A stretch of 64,000 nt of DNA from Terrimesophilobacter mesophilus (GTDB lineage: Bacteria > Actinomycetota > Actinomycetes > Actinomycetales > Microbacteriaceae): the NCBI RefSeq assembly GCF_014200375.1, contig NZ_JACHBP010000001.1:1674001-1738000 (forward strand). The letters run 5' to 3'. The position numbers and the translations under genes are program-made. The notes beneath the pieces were generated by a model, which was not told the origin of the DNA, did not search any database, and saw nothing but the letters and a program-made list of their open reading frames with translations. This document shows, piece after piece, positions 42,924-52,333 of the stretch. The first letter of the stretch is position 1. Every line of letters starts with the position of its first letter.

Positions 42924-44349
42924 CTTCCTGGGGCAGCCCTGGTTCTGGCCGGCGGTCACGATCGTCGTCGGGCTGCCGATCCTGCTTCTGATCCTCACGG
43001 AGGCGCACAGTTCGCTCATTCGCCGTGGCAGTCGGGCCGCGCGGATCGTTTCCCTTCTGAGGAACTTCATCGTCCCTGTCGGTGCCCTCCTGCTTCTCAT
43101 CAGCCAGACGACGTACCTCAACATCGACTGGAACTGGACTCGGATCGTCGCGACCGTCTTCGGCTTCCTGATCATCCTGCTGCTCGTGAACGGGCTCAAC
43201 CTCGCGCTCTTCGAATCGGCACAGAAGGGCACCTGGCGTCAACGAGTGCCGTCCATCTTCGTCGAGATCGTGCGGCTCATCATCATCATCGTGTGCCTCG
43301 GTGCGCTCTTCGCGTTCGTGTGGGGCGCGGATATCGGCGGCCTGTTCACGGCTCTCGGCGTCGGGTCGATCGTCATCGGGCTGGCCCTCCAGAATGCGGT
43401 GGGGTCGGTCATCTCCGGACTGCTGCTGCTGTTCGAGCAGCCGTTCGAGCTCGGCGACTGGCTGGATGCCGACGGCGTACGCGGCCGCGTGGTCGAGGTG
43501 AACTGGAGGTCGGTGCACATCCAGACGGATGAGGGCATCCGGATCGTGCCGAATGCGCACCTCGCGGCGAGCTCGTTCGTGAATCTGAGTCGGAGCCCGG
43601 ACTCGTTCTCGGCGGGGCTGGAGGTCAAGTTCTCCACCGACGATCCTCCTCAGACGGTCATCGCCGTCTGCCAGCAGGTCGCCCGCGGCCTTCCGCAGTC
43701 GGTGCCGGGACAGGATGCGACCGTCACGCCGATGCGGAAGGGCAATTACAAGATCTCCCTGAGCCTCAGGTCACCGAGCGACGAGTTCAGTGGACCGCGA
43801 CTGTTCAAGACCCGCATCTGGTACGCGGCACGACGCGCGGGCCTGCACTACGACAACGACCTGACGGACAACTACCAGTCCGACGAGAACTACCGGGCAG
43901 CGTTGCTCGAGGTCGCTCACGCCCTGTACCTGTCGAACGAGGATGCGATGAAGTTCCGTCATGCGGTGACGCTCGAGCGTTACGGCGCCGGCGAGGTGGT
44001 GCAGCAGCGCGCCGCCGTCCCGGACGGTATGCGGTTCATCCTGTCCGGCACGGCGGCGTTGGGCGCGCAGGGGTCGGATGGCAGTGAGGTGGTCGTCTCC
44101 GAACTCGCGCAGCGCGACATCATCGGCCTGGCTAGTCTCACCCGTCAGGCCGTCGCGGCGACGGTGACGGCAGTGAGCGATCTCTCGGTCCTGTTCGTGC
44201 CGAACACGGTGCTGGATGTTCTGGTCAGTTCGAATCCGGAGCTGGCGCTGGACATCGGTACGGAGATCGACAACAGGCGCGCGAAGACCATCGCACGGCT
44301 CAAGGAGTTCGGGCTCGAACCGCGTCAGGACAACCGGCTCAGTGCGTGA
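42916..44349 (+). CDS. MscS-family channel with C-terminal cyclic-nucleotide-binding-like domain
   Basis: 477 residues. Four helices (about 8-28, 46-64, 74-98, 117-140), then the MscS pore helix and beta domain (VGSIVIGLALQNAVGSVISG, LFEQPFELGDWL, RIVPNAHLAASSFVN, about 150-220), an alpha/beta region, and a cNMP-binding-like domain (about 355-460; LERYGAGEVV to FVPNTVLDVLV). In that domain the Glu and Arg that hold ribose and phosphate (FGE..., PR-ATV) read IGLASL and AVAATV, so nucleotide binding is questionable. The ATG lies inside the cyclase gene, implying coupled translation. The order and sizes resemble M. tuberculosis Rv2435c-Rv2434c (recalled). Confidence 0.85.
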   Translation: MADFLGQPWFWPAVTIVVGLPILLLILTEAHSSLIRRGSRAARIVSLLRNFIVPVGALLLLISQTTYLNIDWNWTRIVATVFGFLIILLLVNGLNLALFESAQKGTWRQRVPSIFVEIVRLIIIIVCLGALFAFVWGADIGGLFTALGVGSIVIGLALQNAVGSVISGLLLLFEQPFELGDWLDADGVRGRVVEVNWRSVHIQTDEGIRIVPNAHLAASSFVNLSRSPDSFSAGLEVKFSTDDPPQTVIAVCQQVARGLPQSVPGQDATVTPMRKGNYKISLSLRSPSDEFSGPRLFKTRIWYAARRAGLHYDNDLTDNYQSDENYRAALLEVAHALYLSNEDAMKFRHAVTLERYGAGEVVQQRAAVPDGMRFILSGTAALGAQGSDGSEVVVSELAQRDIIGLASLTRQAVAATVTAVSDLSVLFVPNTVLDVLVSSNPELALDIGTEIDNRRAKTIARLKEFGLEPRQDNRLSA

Positions 44350-44361
44350 GTCGGCTGCGCG

Positions 44362-45057
44362 TCACTGCCGAAGGGCGAGCAGTTCCTGCATGTAGTCGAT
44401 CTCGCTCTGCTGGGCGGCGATCATGCCGCGTGCGAGGTTCGTGACGACGCGGTTCGTCGAGCGGTCGAGGATCGCCTCGGCCATGTCGACCCCGCCGACG
44501 TGGTGCGCGATCATGAGCGTGAGATAGAGCTTCTCGGCCTCGACCCCGGTGGCGGCGCGCAACTCGGCCATCTGCTCGTCGGTTGCCAGGCCCGGCATGG
44601 GCTGCCCCGGAATGTGCGCCTCCCCATCCGCGCCGTGGTTGTGGCCGGTTCCGCTGCGACCGGGGCGAACCATCCAGGTCATCGACGGTTCGCTCGCAGC
44701 CTGGGGCAGCCCCCACACGGTGAGCCAGGAGAACATCTGGCCCACCTGCTGTTGTTGCGCGAGGGCGATGTCGAACGCGAGCAACCGGATGTCCGGATCG
44801 TCGGTCGCGTCGCGCACGATCATCGACATCTCCACTGCCTGCTGGTGGTGGAGTTGCATATCGCGCGCGAATCCGGCTTCGGCGCTCGTGTTGTTGGGAA
44901 CCACCTCGGTGGTCGCGGTCATCCGCCCGGTGATGAAGCTCGCGATGATGAGCACGGCGACGCCGACGATCGCCAGGACGATGGTCCTGGTCGGAACCGG
45001 GTGTGCTGCCGCGTCGGCGACGCCACTCGGCGGGTCAGCGGATCCTTCCTGGACCAT
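44362..45057 (-). CDS. DUF305 family membrane-anchored protein
   Basis: 231 residues. One N-terminal helix (TIVLAIVGVAVLIIASFITG, about 24-43) and an extracellular four-helix domain with the DUF305 His/Met pattern: FARDMQLHHQQAVEMSMIV, LALAQQQQVGQM-type stretch, and LYLTLMIAHHVGGVDMAEAI. The His-rich helices suggest metal (possibly copper) binding, which is proposed but not proven for the family. ATG 45057 lies 23 bases inside the upstream DUF3105 gene, so the pair is co-translated. It converges on the MscS gene with a 12-base gap. Confidence 0.88.
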   Translation of the reverse strand: MVQEGSADPPSGVADAAAHPVPTRTIVLAIVGVAVLIIASFITGRMTATTEVVPNNTSAEAGFARDMQLHHQQAVEMSMIVRDATDDPDIRLLAFDIALAQQQQVGQMFSWLTVWGLPQAASEPSMTWMVRPGRSGTGHNHGADGEAHIPGQPMPGLATDEQMAELRAATGVEAEKLYLTLMIAHHVGGVDMAEAILDRSTNRVVTNLARGMIAAQQSEIDYMQELLALRQ

Positions 45058-45739
45058 CCACCGCTCCCGTGCATGCCGCGCCGAGCTCCGGCGCCGTGCC
45101 GGACTGCCAGTACTTCGCGACGAACGCGTCGAGTCGCTCATCCTTGACGTCGTCCATGGTGATCTGGGCGCCCCACGCCGAGGCGACGACCGGGGAATCG
45201 AGCCCGGGGTACGGCGACAGGATGCTGTAGGTCTTCGGCATCCGGTCGCGCAGCGTGTCGAGCTCGCCACCGGTGACCTGGTCGGGGTTGTAGGTGACCC
45301 AGACCGCGCCGTGTTCGAGGGCGTGCACCGCGCGCTCGTTCTCCTGCGGCTCCGTGTAGATGCCGCAATTCAGCCAGGCGCCCCAGTGCGGGCCGCCGGC
45401 TGGTGGGTTCATGCCGTAGTCGGCCTCGTAGTCGACGGGCTGCGGGTCGACGTGGACGGCGCCCGGGACATCCCAGGTCTGCAGGCCGGTGAGTTCGATC
45501 GTCGACGGATCCGTCTTGGGGATGCTCGTGACGACCACGATGGCGGCGACGAGGCCGACTGCGAGAACACTGCCGGCAACGGCGCCCCAGATGCCGATCA
45601 TCCGGTTGCGCTTCGACCGCGCCTGCTCTTTCTTGAAGGCGGCGACTTTCACCTGGCGACGCTGCTCGCGCTCCTGCTTCACGGTGAGCTTGCCGGTCGT
45701 GGGGGCGGCATTCTTCGCCGGGTCTTTGCTGGGGGCCAT
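45035..45739 (-). CDS. DUF3105 family membrane-anchored protein
   Basis: 234 residues from ATG 45739. A basic Lys/Arg-rich cytoplasmic start (about 1-52), one helix (IGIWGAVAGSVLAVGLVAAIVVV, about 53-76) and an extracellular DUF3105 domain with the family features PAGGPHWGAWLNCGIY and ERAVHALEHGAVWVTY (conserved His residues). DUF3105 and DUF305 genes are regularly neighbours in actinobacteria, and here overlap; metal handling at the cell surface is a reasonable guess only. Confidence 0.88.
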   Translation of the reverse strand: MAPSKDPAKNAAPTTGKLTVKQEREQRRQVKVAAFKKEQARSKRNRMIGIWGAVAGSVLAVGLVAAIVVVTSIPKTDPSTIELTGLQTWDVPGAVHVDPQPVDYEADYGMNPPAGGPHWGAWLNCGIYTEPQENERAVHALEHGAVWVTYNPDQVTGGELDTLRDRMPKTYSILSPYPGLDSPVVASAWGAQITMDDVKDERLDAFVAKYWQSGTAPELGAACTGAVDGPGRIR

Positions 45740-45880
45740 GGGCGTCGTCCTGTCGGTGGGGCGGCGGGTTTCTTCTAACAACCTAGACGGTTCTCCTGAG
45801 GACAAGCCTGCCGGCGGTGCGAATATTCCCTGCCTGGTACGAGGCCGTTCGACCACGGGTGACGCCCACCGCGCCGCTGG

Positions 45881-45886
45881 TAGATT
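45881..45886 (+). promoter_or_regulatory. -10 box before cystathionine beta-synthase gene
   Basis: TAGATT lies 9 bases before the ATG at 45896, with no ribosome binding site, so the transcript has no or almost no leader. Confidence 0.4.
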
Positions 45887-45895
45887 TGGCTCACC

Positions 45896-47251
45896 ATGAC
45901 GTACGCCAATAGCATCCTCGACCTCGTCGGAAACACGCCTCTCGTCAAACTCAATCGCGTGACGGATGGCATCGCCGCGACGGTGCTCGTCAAGCTCGAA
46001 TACCTGAACCCCGGCGGGTCATCCAAAGACCGCATCGCGACGCGGATCATCGACGCTGCGGAGCGGGAAGGCAAGTTGAAGCCGGGCGGAACCATCGTCG
46101 AACCGACGAGTGGGAACACCGGAATCGGTCTCGCCCTCGTCGCCCAGCAGCGCGGCTACCGGTGCGTCTTCGTGCTGCCCGACAAGGTGGGGGAGGACAA
46201 GCGCAGCGTGCTCACGGCATACGGCGCCGAGATCGTGGTGACCCCGACCGCCGTGGCTCCGGAGAGCCCTGAGTCCTACTACAGCGTTTCTGATCGACTC
46301 GTCCGCGAGATCCCTGGCGCCTTCAAACCCGACCAGTACTCGAACCAGAACGGTCCGCTCAGCCACTACGAGACCACCGGACCCGAACTGTGGCGGGACA
46401 CCGACGGCCGCATCACCCACTTCGTCGCCGGTGTCGGCACCGGCGGGACGATCAGCGGCGCCGGGCGCTACCTCAAGGAAGTGTCCGACGGGAAGGTCGT
46501 CGTCATAGGCGCCGACCCCGAAGGCTCCGTCTACTCGGGCGGAACCGGACGGCCCTACCTCGTGGAGGGCGTCGGCGAAGATTTTTGGCCGACCGCATAC
46601 GACCCCGACGTCGTCGACGAGATTGTCGCGTCGACTGATGCCGAGTCGTTCGAGATGACCCTCCGACTCGCCCGCGAAGAGGGCATGCTCGTCGGCGGAT
46701 CGAGCGGGATGGCGGTCGCCTCGGCGCTCAAAGCCGCGAGAAGCCTGCCCGCCGACGCGGTGATGGTCGTGCTGCTTCCGGATGGCGGCCGCGGCTACCT
46801 GGGCAAGATCTTCAACGAGCGCTGGATGGCCTCGCACGGGTTCGCCGCAGCCGGGGCAGGGCCGACCGTCGCCGACGCACTGGACTCCCCAGACCCGGCC
46901 GCTCTGCCCCACGTGCTGGCCGGCGACGCCGTCGGTGACGCGCTGCGCATCCTGTCCGAGAAGGGGGTGTCCCAGCTTCCCATTCTCGCGGTCGCGCCGC
47001 CCGTCGTCCTCGGCGAAGTCGCAGGCACCGTCGACGGGATGCGCCTGCTCGAGGCGCTCGCGAACGGCACCGCGGCATCCACCGACCCGGTCGGCGACCA
47101 CGCCGGCGCGCGACTGCAACTCGTCGGGATCAACGAGCCCCTCGACGTCGCCCGCCGGGCCCTCGAGACGGCCGAGGCAGTGCTCGTGCTGCGCGACGGC
47201 ACACCCATCTCTCTCCTCACCCGCACCGACCTGCGCCACGGCACAGCCTGA
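45896..47251 (+). CDS. cbs: Cystathionine beta-synthase
   Basis: 451 residues. PLP domain with the Schiff-base Lys in GGSSKDRIA (about 44), PTSGNTGIG (about 81-89) and GVGTGGTISG (phosphate loop). Two CBS domains at the C-terminus (about 330-450; VSQLPILAV, VLVLRDGTPISLLTRTDL). It condenses serine and homocysteine to cystathionine, the first step of reverse transsulfuration. The gene for a cystathionine gamma-synthase/lyase follows 10 bases later; cbs with metB is also found in mycobacteria. The length and paired CBS domains fit actinobacterial Cbs rather than a cysteine synthase. Confidence 0.92.
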   Translation: MTYANSILDLVGNTPLVKLNRVTDGIAATVLVKLEYLNPGGSSKDRIATRIIDAAEREGKLKPGGTIVEPTSGNTGIGLALVAQQRGYRCVFVLPDKVGEDKRSVLTAYGAEIVVTPTAVAPESPESYYSVSDRLVREIPGAFKPDQYSNQNGPLSHYETTGPELWRDTDGRITHFVAGVGTGGTISGAGRYLKEVSDGKVVVIGADPEGSVYSGGTGRPYLVEGVGEDFWPTAYDPDVVDEIVASTDAESFEMTLRLAREEGMLVGGSSGMAVASALKAARSLPADAVMVVLLPDGGRGYLGKIFNERWMASHGFAAAGAGPTVADALDSPDPAALPHVLAGDAVGDALRILSEKGVSQLPILAVAPPVVLGEVAGTVDGMRLLEALANGTAASTDPVGDHAGARLQLVGINEPLDVARRALETAEAVLVLRDGTPISLLTRTDLRHGTA

Positions 47252-47261
47252 AAGCGACACC

Positions 47262-48401
47262 ATGACCCACGACTTCAGTACCCGCGCCGTGCACGACGGC
47301 CAGGCATTCGACCCGACGACGGGCGCCGTCATCCCGCCCGTCTACCTCACGACGACGTTCGTGCAGAAGAGCGTCGGCGACCTTCGCAACGGCTACGAAT
47401 ACACTCGGGGAACCAACCCGACGCGAGACTCGCTGCAGGTGCAACTCGCCAGCCTCGAAGGCGGCAGGCACGGACTGAGTTTCTCCTCAGGGCTCGCCGC
47501 GGAGGACGCACTCCTGCGCACCGTGCTCGCACCGGGCGACCACGTGCTCATGGGCAACGACGTCTACGGCGGCACGCACCGCCTCGTCCACCGGATCTTC
47601 GTGCCGTGGGGCGTCACCCTGAGCGTCGTCGACATGAGCGACCTGGATGCCGTGCGCGCTGCCCTCCGCCCGGAGACGAAGGTGCTGTGGGTCGAGACGC
47701 CGAGCAACCCGCTCATGACGATCTCCGACATCGCGGCCCTCGCCGACATCGGGCACGCGGCCGGCGCTCTCGTGGTGGTGGACAACACCTTCGCCTCGCC
47801 GTACCTGCAGACACCGCTCGCCCTCGGAGCTGACGTCGTCGTGCACTCGACGACCAAATACCTGGGCGGCCACTCCGATGTGCTCGGCGGCGCCATCGTG
47901 CTGAACGACGACGACCTCGCGTCGCGCGTCGGATTCGTCCAGTTCGCAGCCGGGGCAGTGTCCGGCCCGATGGATGCCTGGCTCACCACCCGTGGGGTGA
48001 AAACGCTGTCGCTGCGGATGGCCAGGCACTGCGAGAACGCGCAGGCGATCGCAGAGAGCCTTGTCGGGCATCCGGCCCTCGAGCGGGTGTACTACCCCGG
48101 CCTGCCGGATCATCCCGGTCACGAGCTCGCCGCGCGCCAGATGCGCGGGTTCGGCGGGATGCTCTCCATCACCTTCCGCGGGGGCGCAGCTGCGGCGAAG
48201 AAGTTCGCAGAGTCGACGACGCTCTTCCAGCTCGCCGAGTCGCTCGGCGGAGTCGAGTCGCTTGTGAACTACCCGGCGGAGATGACGCACGCCTCCGTGC
48301 GCGGAACGGAGCTCGAGGTGCCGGATAACCTCATCCGGCTCTCCGTCGGCATCGAGGACGCAGCCGACCTCATCGAGGATGTGCGTGCCGCGCTCGGTTA
48401 G
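47262..48401 (+). CDS. metB: Cystathionine gamma-synthase/lyase (Cys/Met metabolism PLP enzyme)
   Basis: 379 residues. YEYTRGTNPTRDSLQ, VVVDNTFASPYLQTPL and the PLP Lys in HSTTKYLGGHSD (about 200) place it in the Cys/Met PLP family. Partnered with cbs, it would complete interconversion of homocysteine and cysteine; these enzymes can act as gamma-synthase or gamma-lyase and sequence alone does not settle the direction. Its stop region overlaps the convergent EamA gene by 4 bases. Confidence 0.9.
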   Translation: MTHDFSTRAVHDGQAFDPTTGAVIPPVYLTTTFVQKSVGDLRNGYEYTRGTNPTRDSLQVQLASLEGGRHGLSFSSGLAAEDALLRTVLAPGDHVLMGNDVYGGTHRLVHRIFVPWGVTLSVVDMSDLDAVRAALRPETKVLWVETPSNPLMTISDIAALADIGHAAGALVVVDNTFASPYLQTPLALGADVVVHSTTKYLGGHSDVLGGAIVLNDDDLASRVGFVQFAAGAVSGPMDAWLTTRGVKTLSLRMARHCENAQAIAESLVGHPALERVYYPGLPDHPGHELAARQMRGFGGMLSITFRGGAAAAKKFAESTTLFQLAESLGGVESLVNYPAEMTHASVRGTELEVPDNLIRLSVGIEDAADLIEDVRAALG

Positions 48402-49282
48402 GGCGTCGACACCGCAGTCGCCTCGAGTTCCGAGACCGGGCGGTCGCGCTGGGTCGCGAACGCCGTCGCTGCCGCAACGCACACCAGTACGATCGCCAGT
48501 ACCTGCTGCAGGGTGAGCGACTGCGACAGAATGAGCCAGCCGAAAAGGGCAGCCATGACCGGTGCACAACTCGTGACGATCGCGTACAGGCGGGGCGTGA
48601 TCCTGCGCAGCACGACACTGTCGAGGCTGTACGGGATGGCGGAGCAAAGCACACCCGTCGCCACCAGGAGCCCGAGAACGCGCCAGTCGATCGTCGAATA
48701 GTCGATGACCGCGAGCGCGGCGGGCAGGATGGCGACCACCGCGACGATGCTCGCGAGGGTGAGTCCGTCCAGGCCGGCAAACCGTGTCGCGACGATCCGG
48801 GCGACGAGGATGTATGCCGCCCAGGCGGCCCCCGCGACGAGCGCGAGCATGATGCCCACGGCATCCAGTCGGCCGTCGGTGCCCGCGAGGAGCCAGACCC
48901 CCAGGCCCGCGCCGAGAGCGCAGGCGACATCGAGAATCCGGCGCGAGGTGATGAGCGCGATCGCGAGGGGCCCGAGGAACTCGATCGTGACGGCGATGCC
49001 GAGGCCGATGCGGCCGACGGCCTCGTAGAAGCTCAGGTTCATGCCGGCGAGGATGATGCCGAGTGCGAGGACCGGCCAGAGGCTTCTCAGGCTCCGACCG
49101 CGGATGCGCGGCCGCACGGTCGGCACGAGGACGAGGGCGATGACCACCTGACGAACGGCCACCACGATGACACTGCCGACGATCGGGATCAACAGCCCCG
49201 CGATGGACGAGCCGAAGTTGATGCTCGCCTGGCTGGCGAGCTGGGTCGTCACCCCCACCGTCCGGTCGCGCTGCGTGCTCAC
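48398..49282 (-). CDS. EamA/RhtA-type transporter
   Basis: 294 residues with ten hydrophobic segments in two EamA halves (SSIAGLLIPIVGSVIVVAVRQVVIALVL; YEAVGRIGLGIAVTIEFLGPLAIAL; YIDSVVLRRITPRL-type loop in the second half). The family includes the threonine/homoserine exporter RhtA, so export of an amino acid related to the neighbouring sulfur amino-acid genes is plausible. GTG 49282 is favoured because TAGTGT (49290-49295, minus strand) lies 7 bases before it; ATG 49315 is the alternative. Confidence 0.85.
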   Translation of the reverse strand: MSTQRDRTVGVTTQLASQASINFGSSIAGLLIPIVGSVIVVAVRQVVIALVLVPTVRPRIRGRSLRSLWPVLALGIILAGMNLSFYEAVGRIGLGIAVTIEFLGPLAIALITSRRILDVACALGAGLGVWLLAGTDGRLDAVGIMLALVAGAAWAAYILVARIVATRFAGLDGLTLASIVAVVAILPAALAVIDYSTIDWRVLGLLVATGVLCSAIPYSLDSVVLRRITPRLYAIVTSCAPVMAALFGWLILSQSLTLQQVLAIVLVCVAAATAFATQRDRPVSELEATAVSTP

Positions 49283-49415
49283 ACCACTGACACTAGGGCC
49301 TGAAAACTCCGGCATAATTCAGGAGAGGCCCGCTGTGCCGAATCGCGGTACGCCGGCCGCACGACCGCGACCTGAATCCCCTGCGCGCGTCAGTGGTCAC
49401 AGCGAAACTGGAGCA

Positions 49416-50726
49416 ATGAGCATACGGACTGCCGACCCGCTGGCCGCGCCCGCCCCCCACCTGGGAACCGTCGGCGTGCTGCAGGGCTCGTCGCTGTACA
49501 TCGCGTCGGTGCTGGGGACGGGCATCCTCGTCCTGCCGTCGCTCGCCGCCACGGCGGCGGGTCCGGCATCCATCCTTGCGGTGCTCGTCGTTCTCGTCAT
49601 CTCCATTCCGCTCGCCGGGACGTTCGCGGCGCTCGCGGCGCGGCATCCGGATGCCGGGGGCGTCGCCACGTTCGTGCGTCTCGCGCTCGGGCCGACGGCC
49701 GCGCGCATGGCCGGGTACTGGTTCTATTTCGGGGTCTCGGTTGGCGCACCGGTGGTCGCGGTGCTCGGGGCGTCCTACATCGGCGCGATCGTCGGAGCGC
49801 CGCAGTGGGTGGTCGTGGTCATCGCGATCGTCATCTTCGTGCCGCCGCTCGTCTCCAACCTGTTCGGGCTTCGCGTCTCGGGAGCAGTTCAGCTCGCCCT
49901 CACGGGCCTGCTCGTGGCGATCGTCGTCGGAGTGGTCGTGGTCAGCGCGCCGGCCGCGCATCCCGCGAACTTCACGCCGTTCCTGCCGCACGGCTGGGCA
50001 GGCGTCGGCGCCGCGATCAGCCTGTTCGTGTGGGCGTTCGCCGGGTGGGAGGCCGTGACGCACATCGCGGGGGAGTTCAAGAACCCGCGCAGGACCATCC
50101 CGCTCGCGACGGCCATCGCGATCGCCACCGTCGGAATCGCCTACCTCGCTCTGCAGGTCGTCACGATCGCCGTTCTCGGCTCGGATGCGGGCACGGGACC
50201 CGTGCCGCTGCTCGATCTCGTCGCCACCACGGCGCCGGGGGTCGGGCCGGTGGCCGTCGCCGTCATCGCCGGCGTCGTCTCAGTCGGTGTGCTGAACACG
50301 TACCTGGGTGCATTCGCGAAACTCGGAGCATCGCTCGGGCGCGACGGCGACCTGCCCCGGTGGATGGCGGCCGGAGCGCACACGGGCGGCATCCCGCGTC
50401 GCAGCCTCCTCGTCATCGCGGTTCTGGCCGCGGGGTACCTGGTCGCACTGATCCTCACCGGGCTGGACCTCGCCGCGTTCGTCCTCATCCACACGAGCTG
50501 CATGGTCGCGATCTACGCGGTCGGGATGACGGCTGCGCTTCGGCTGCTCGAGCGCTGGTCGGTCGGATGGTGGATGGCGGTCATCGCGTGCATCCTCGTG
50601 GTCGGCCTCCTGCTTCTCGCCGGAGCGCACCTCCTCGTCCCGGCGAGCCTCGCGCTCGCGGCGGTCGTCCTCACCGTCGTCAAGCGGATGCGGGCGCGGT
50701 CGTCGCGCCCTGTGCACCTCCGTTGA
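49416..50726 (+). CDS. APC superfamily amino-acid transporter
   Basis: 436 residues, about 12 helices. The conserved first-helix unwinding motif GSSLYIASVLGTGILVLPSLAA (about 25-45) and FVWAFAGWEAVTHIAGEFKNPRRTIP (about 208-233) are typical of APC amino-acid transporters; the latter resembles YjeH-type exporters of methionine and branched-chain amino acids. Its position beside cbs-metB and an EamA exporter agrees with that, but substrate is inferred. A long palindrome follows its stop. Confidence 0.88.
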   Translation: MSIRTADPLAAPAPHLGTVGVLQGSSLYIASVLGTGILVLPSLAATAAGPASILAVLVVLVISIPLAGTFAALAARHPDAGGVATFVRLALGPTAARMAGYWFYFGVSVGAPVVAVLGASYIGAIVGAPQWVVVVIAIVIFVPPLVSNLFGLRVSGAVQLALTGLLVAIVVGVVVVSAPAAHPANFTPFLPHGWAGVGAAISLFVWAFAGWEAVTHIAGEFKNPRRTIPLATAIAIATVGIAYLALQVVTIAVLGSDAGTGPVPLLDLVATTAPGVGPVAVAVIAGVVSVGVLNTYLGAFAKLGASLGRDGDLPRWMAAGAHTGGIPRRSLLVIAVLAAGYLVALILTGLDLAAFVLIHTSCMVAIYAVGMTAALRLLERWSVGWWMAVIACILVVGLLLLAGAHLLVPASLALAAVVLTVVKRMRARSSRPVHLR

Positions 50727-50786
50727 CTCGGGTCGAACTGTGGGTGCAGCGGCACCCGAAGTCACGGATTGACCCGAGTCAACGGG
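50721..50786. repeat. Long palindrome between convergent transporter and xylB genes
   Basis: Perfect 15-base arms, CCGTTGACTCGGGTC (50721-50735) and GACCCGAGTCAACGG (50772-50786). They enclose a second hairpin, GGGTGC (50743-50748) with GCACCC (50753-50758). The left arm includes the transporter stop codon. It is suited to bidirectional termination; TTGACTCGGGTC may also be part of a repeat family. Confidence 0.65.
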
Positions 50787-50822
50787 AGAGAGGTCAACCA
50801 CAGTCGTCAGGACAGAGGGGGA

Positions 50823-52301
50823 CTAGCGGGAGGCGTACTGAGCGCGGATGACGGGGCGGTGGTCGGATGCCGGCCGGGACGCGATCGTGACCTCCCACGT
50901 CGGCCGCTCGCCGGTGAGAGCCCATGCCGCCTGCGCCGCAGCTCCCCCAGCGACGTACTCTCCCGGCGTCGGAACCACGACCGGCAGATCGAAGACCTGC
51001 CCTGCGATCGTCGCGACCGCCGTGCTCTGAGCGGCGCCTCCGATGAGCAGGATGCGCCGGGTCGCCACGCCACAGCGCCGCAAGGCGTCGAGGCCGTCGG
51101 CGAGACCGCACAGCATCCCCTCGATCGCCGCCCTCGCGAAGTTCTCGCGCGTCGTGGAGGAGAGTGTCATGCCGGTGAGCCTCGCGGTCGCATCCGGTAG
51201 ATTCGGGGTCCGCTCGCCCTCGAAGTACGGGGTGAGGACGAGGCCGCCTGCGCCCGGTTCTGCGGCGAGGGCCATGGTGCCGAGCGCCTCATAGTCCACG
51301 CCGAGGAGTTGCGAGGCGGAGTCCAGGACGCGGGCGGCGTTCAGGGTGGCGACGAGCGGGAGGAATCCGTCGGCGGCATCCGCGAAACCCGCGACGGCAC
51401 CGCTCTCATCGCGCACGGGCGTCTCGCTGACCGCGAAGACCGTGCCGCTCGTCCCGATCGACACGATGACGTCGCCCGTTCGCGCGCCGAGTCCCAGGGC
51501 GGCGGCGGCGTTGTCTCCCGCGCCGGCGCCCACCACGAACTCGCCGGTGCTCACGGACCCGCCGCCGTGGTCCTCCCCGCCCTCGGGCGTGAACGAATAC
51601 GAAGGAGAATCGGCCGGAATCGTGACAGATTGTGCCGGATCCAGCACCGTTGGCAGGATAAGTCCTTCAATTTCGTTCGGCGCGCGGCGGAGGGCCAGGG
51701 CCAGCAGGTCGCGGTCGTAGAGATTGGTCACCGGGTCGAAGTAGCTCGTGCCGCTCGCGTCGGAGCGGTCGGTCGTGAGCTCCCCGAGCACCGGCCCGAG
51801 CGGGCTCCGATCGCCAGGACCGAACCCGCGCAGGCGCCAGGTGAGCCAGTCGTGGGGGAGCGCGACAGCGCGCACGCGCGCGGCATTGTCCGGCTCGTGG
51901 TCGGCGAGCCAGCGCAGCTTCGTGACGGTGAAGGAGGCGACAGGCACCGACCCCGTCCTGCGGGCGAACTCGGCGGCCCCAATCTCGTCGACGAGGTCCG
52001 CGGACGCCTGAGCTGAACGGGTGTCATTCCACAGCAGGGCGGGTCGGATGACGTGCCCAGAGGTATCCAGAACCACCATGCCGTGCTGCTGCCCGCCGAT
52101 GGAGGCCGCGGCGACGTCATCGAGCCCGCCGGCCTTCTCGATCGCGGTGAGCATGGCCCGCCACCAGGCGTCAGGGTCGACCTCGGTTCCATCCGGATGC
52201 GCTGCGCGACCGGCGCGCACGATCGCACCGGTGGTGAGCTCTCGGATGACGACCTTGCAGCTCTGCGTCGACGAGTCGATTCCCGCCACGAGTGTTGTCA
52301 T
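50823..52301 (-). CDS. xylB: Xylulokinase
   Basis: 492 residues, FGGY family. The N-terminal ATPase-fold start is [15 protein letters not shown], the substrate-site segment [11 protein letters not shown] is near residue 69-79, [12 protein letters not shown] follows, and the C-terminal half holds [13 protein letters not shown] and [17 protein letters not shown]. It phosphorylates D-xylulose to xylulose-5-phosphate for the pentose phosphate pathway. It starts 32 bases after xylA ends and is co-transcribed with it. Confidence 0.94.
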   Translation of the reverse strand: MTTLVAGIDSSTQSCKVVIRELTTGAIVRAGRAAHPDGTEVDPDAWWRAMLTAIEKAGGLDDVAAASIGGQQHGMVVLDTSGHVIRPALLWNDTRSAQASADLVDEIGAAEFARRTGSVPVASFTVTKLRWLADHEPDNAARVRAVALPHDWLTWRLRGFGPGDRSPLGPVLGELTTDRSDASGTSYFDPVTNLYDRDLLALALRRAPNEIEGLILPTVLDPAQSVTIPADSPSYSFTPEGGEDHGGGSVSTGEFVVGAGAGDNAAAALGLGARTGDVIVSIGTSGTVFAVSETPVRDESGAVAGFADAADGFLPLVATLNAARVLDSASQLLGVDYEALGTMALAAEPGAGGLVLTPYFEGERTPNLPDATARLTGMTLSSTTRENFARAAIEGMLCGLADGLDALRRCGVATRRILLIGGAAQSTAVATIAGQVFDLPVVVPTPGEYVAGGAAAQAAWALTGERPTWEVTIASRPASDHRPVIRAQYASR

Positions 52302-52333
52302 GGGTCAACCTTGCTGCGCCAACGCCGCCGCGG

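Noticed and set aside
40758..44349. Cyclase plus cNMP-binding channel as an anti-phage (Pycsar or CBASS-like) system
   Set aside because: The cyclase is a membrane sensor with Cache and HAMP domains, catalytic residues are lost and no defence genes are near. It fits a sensory pair better.
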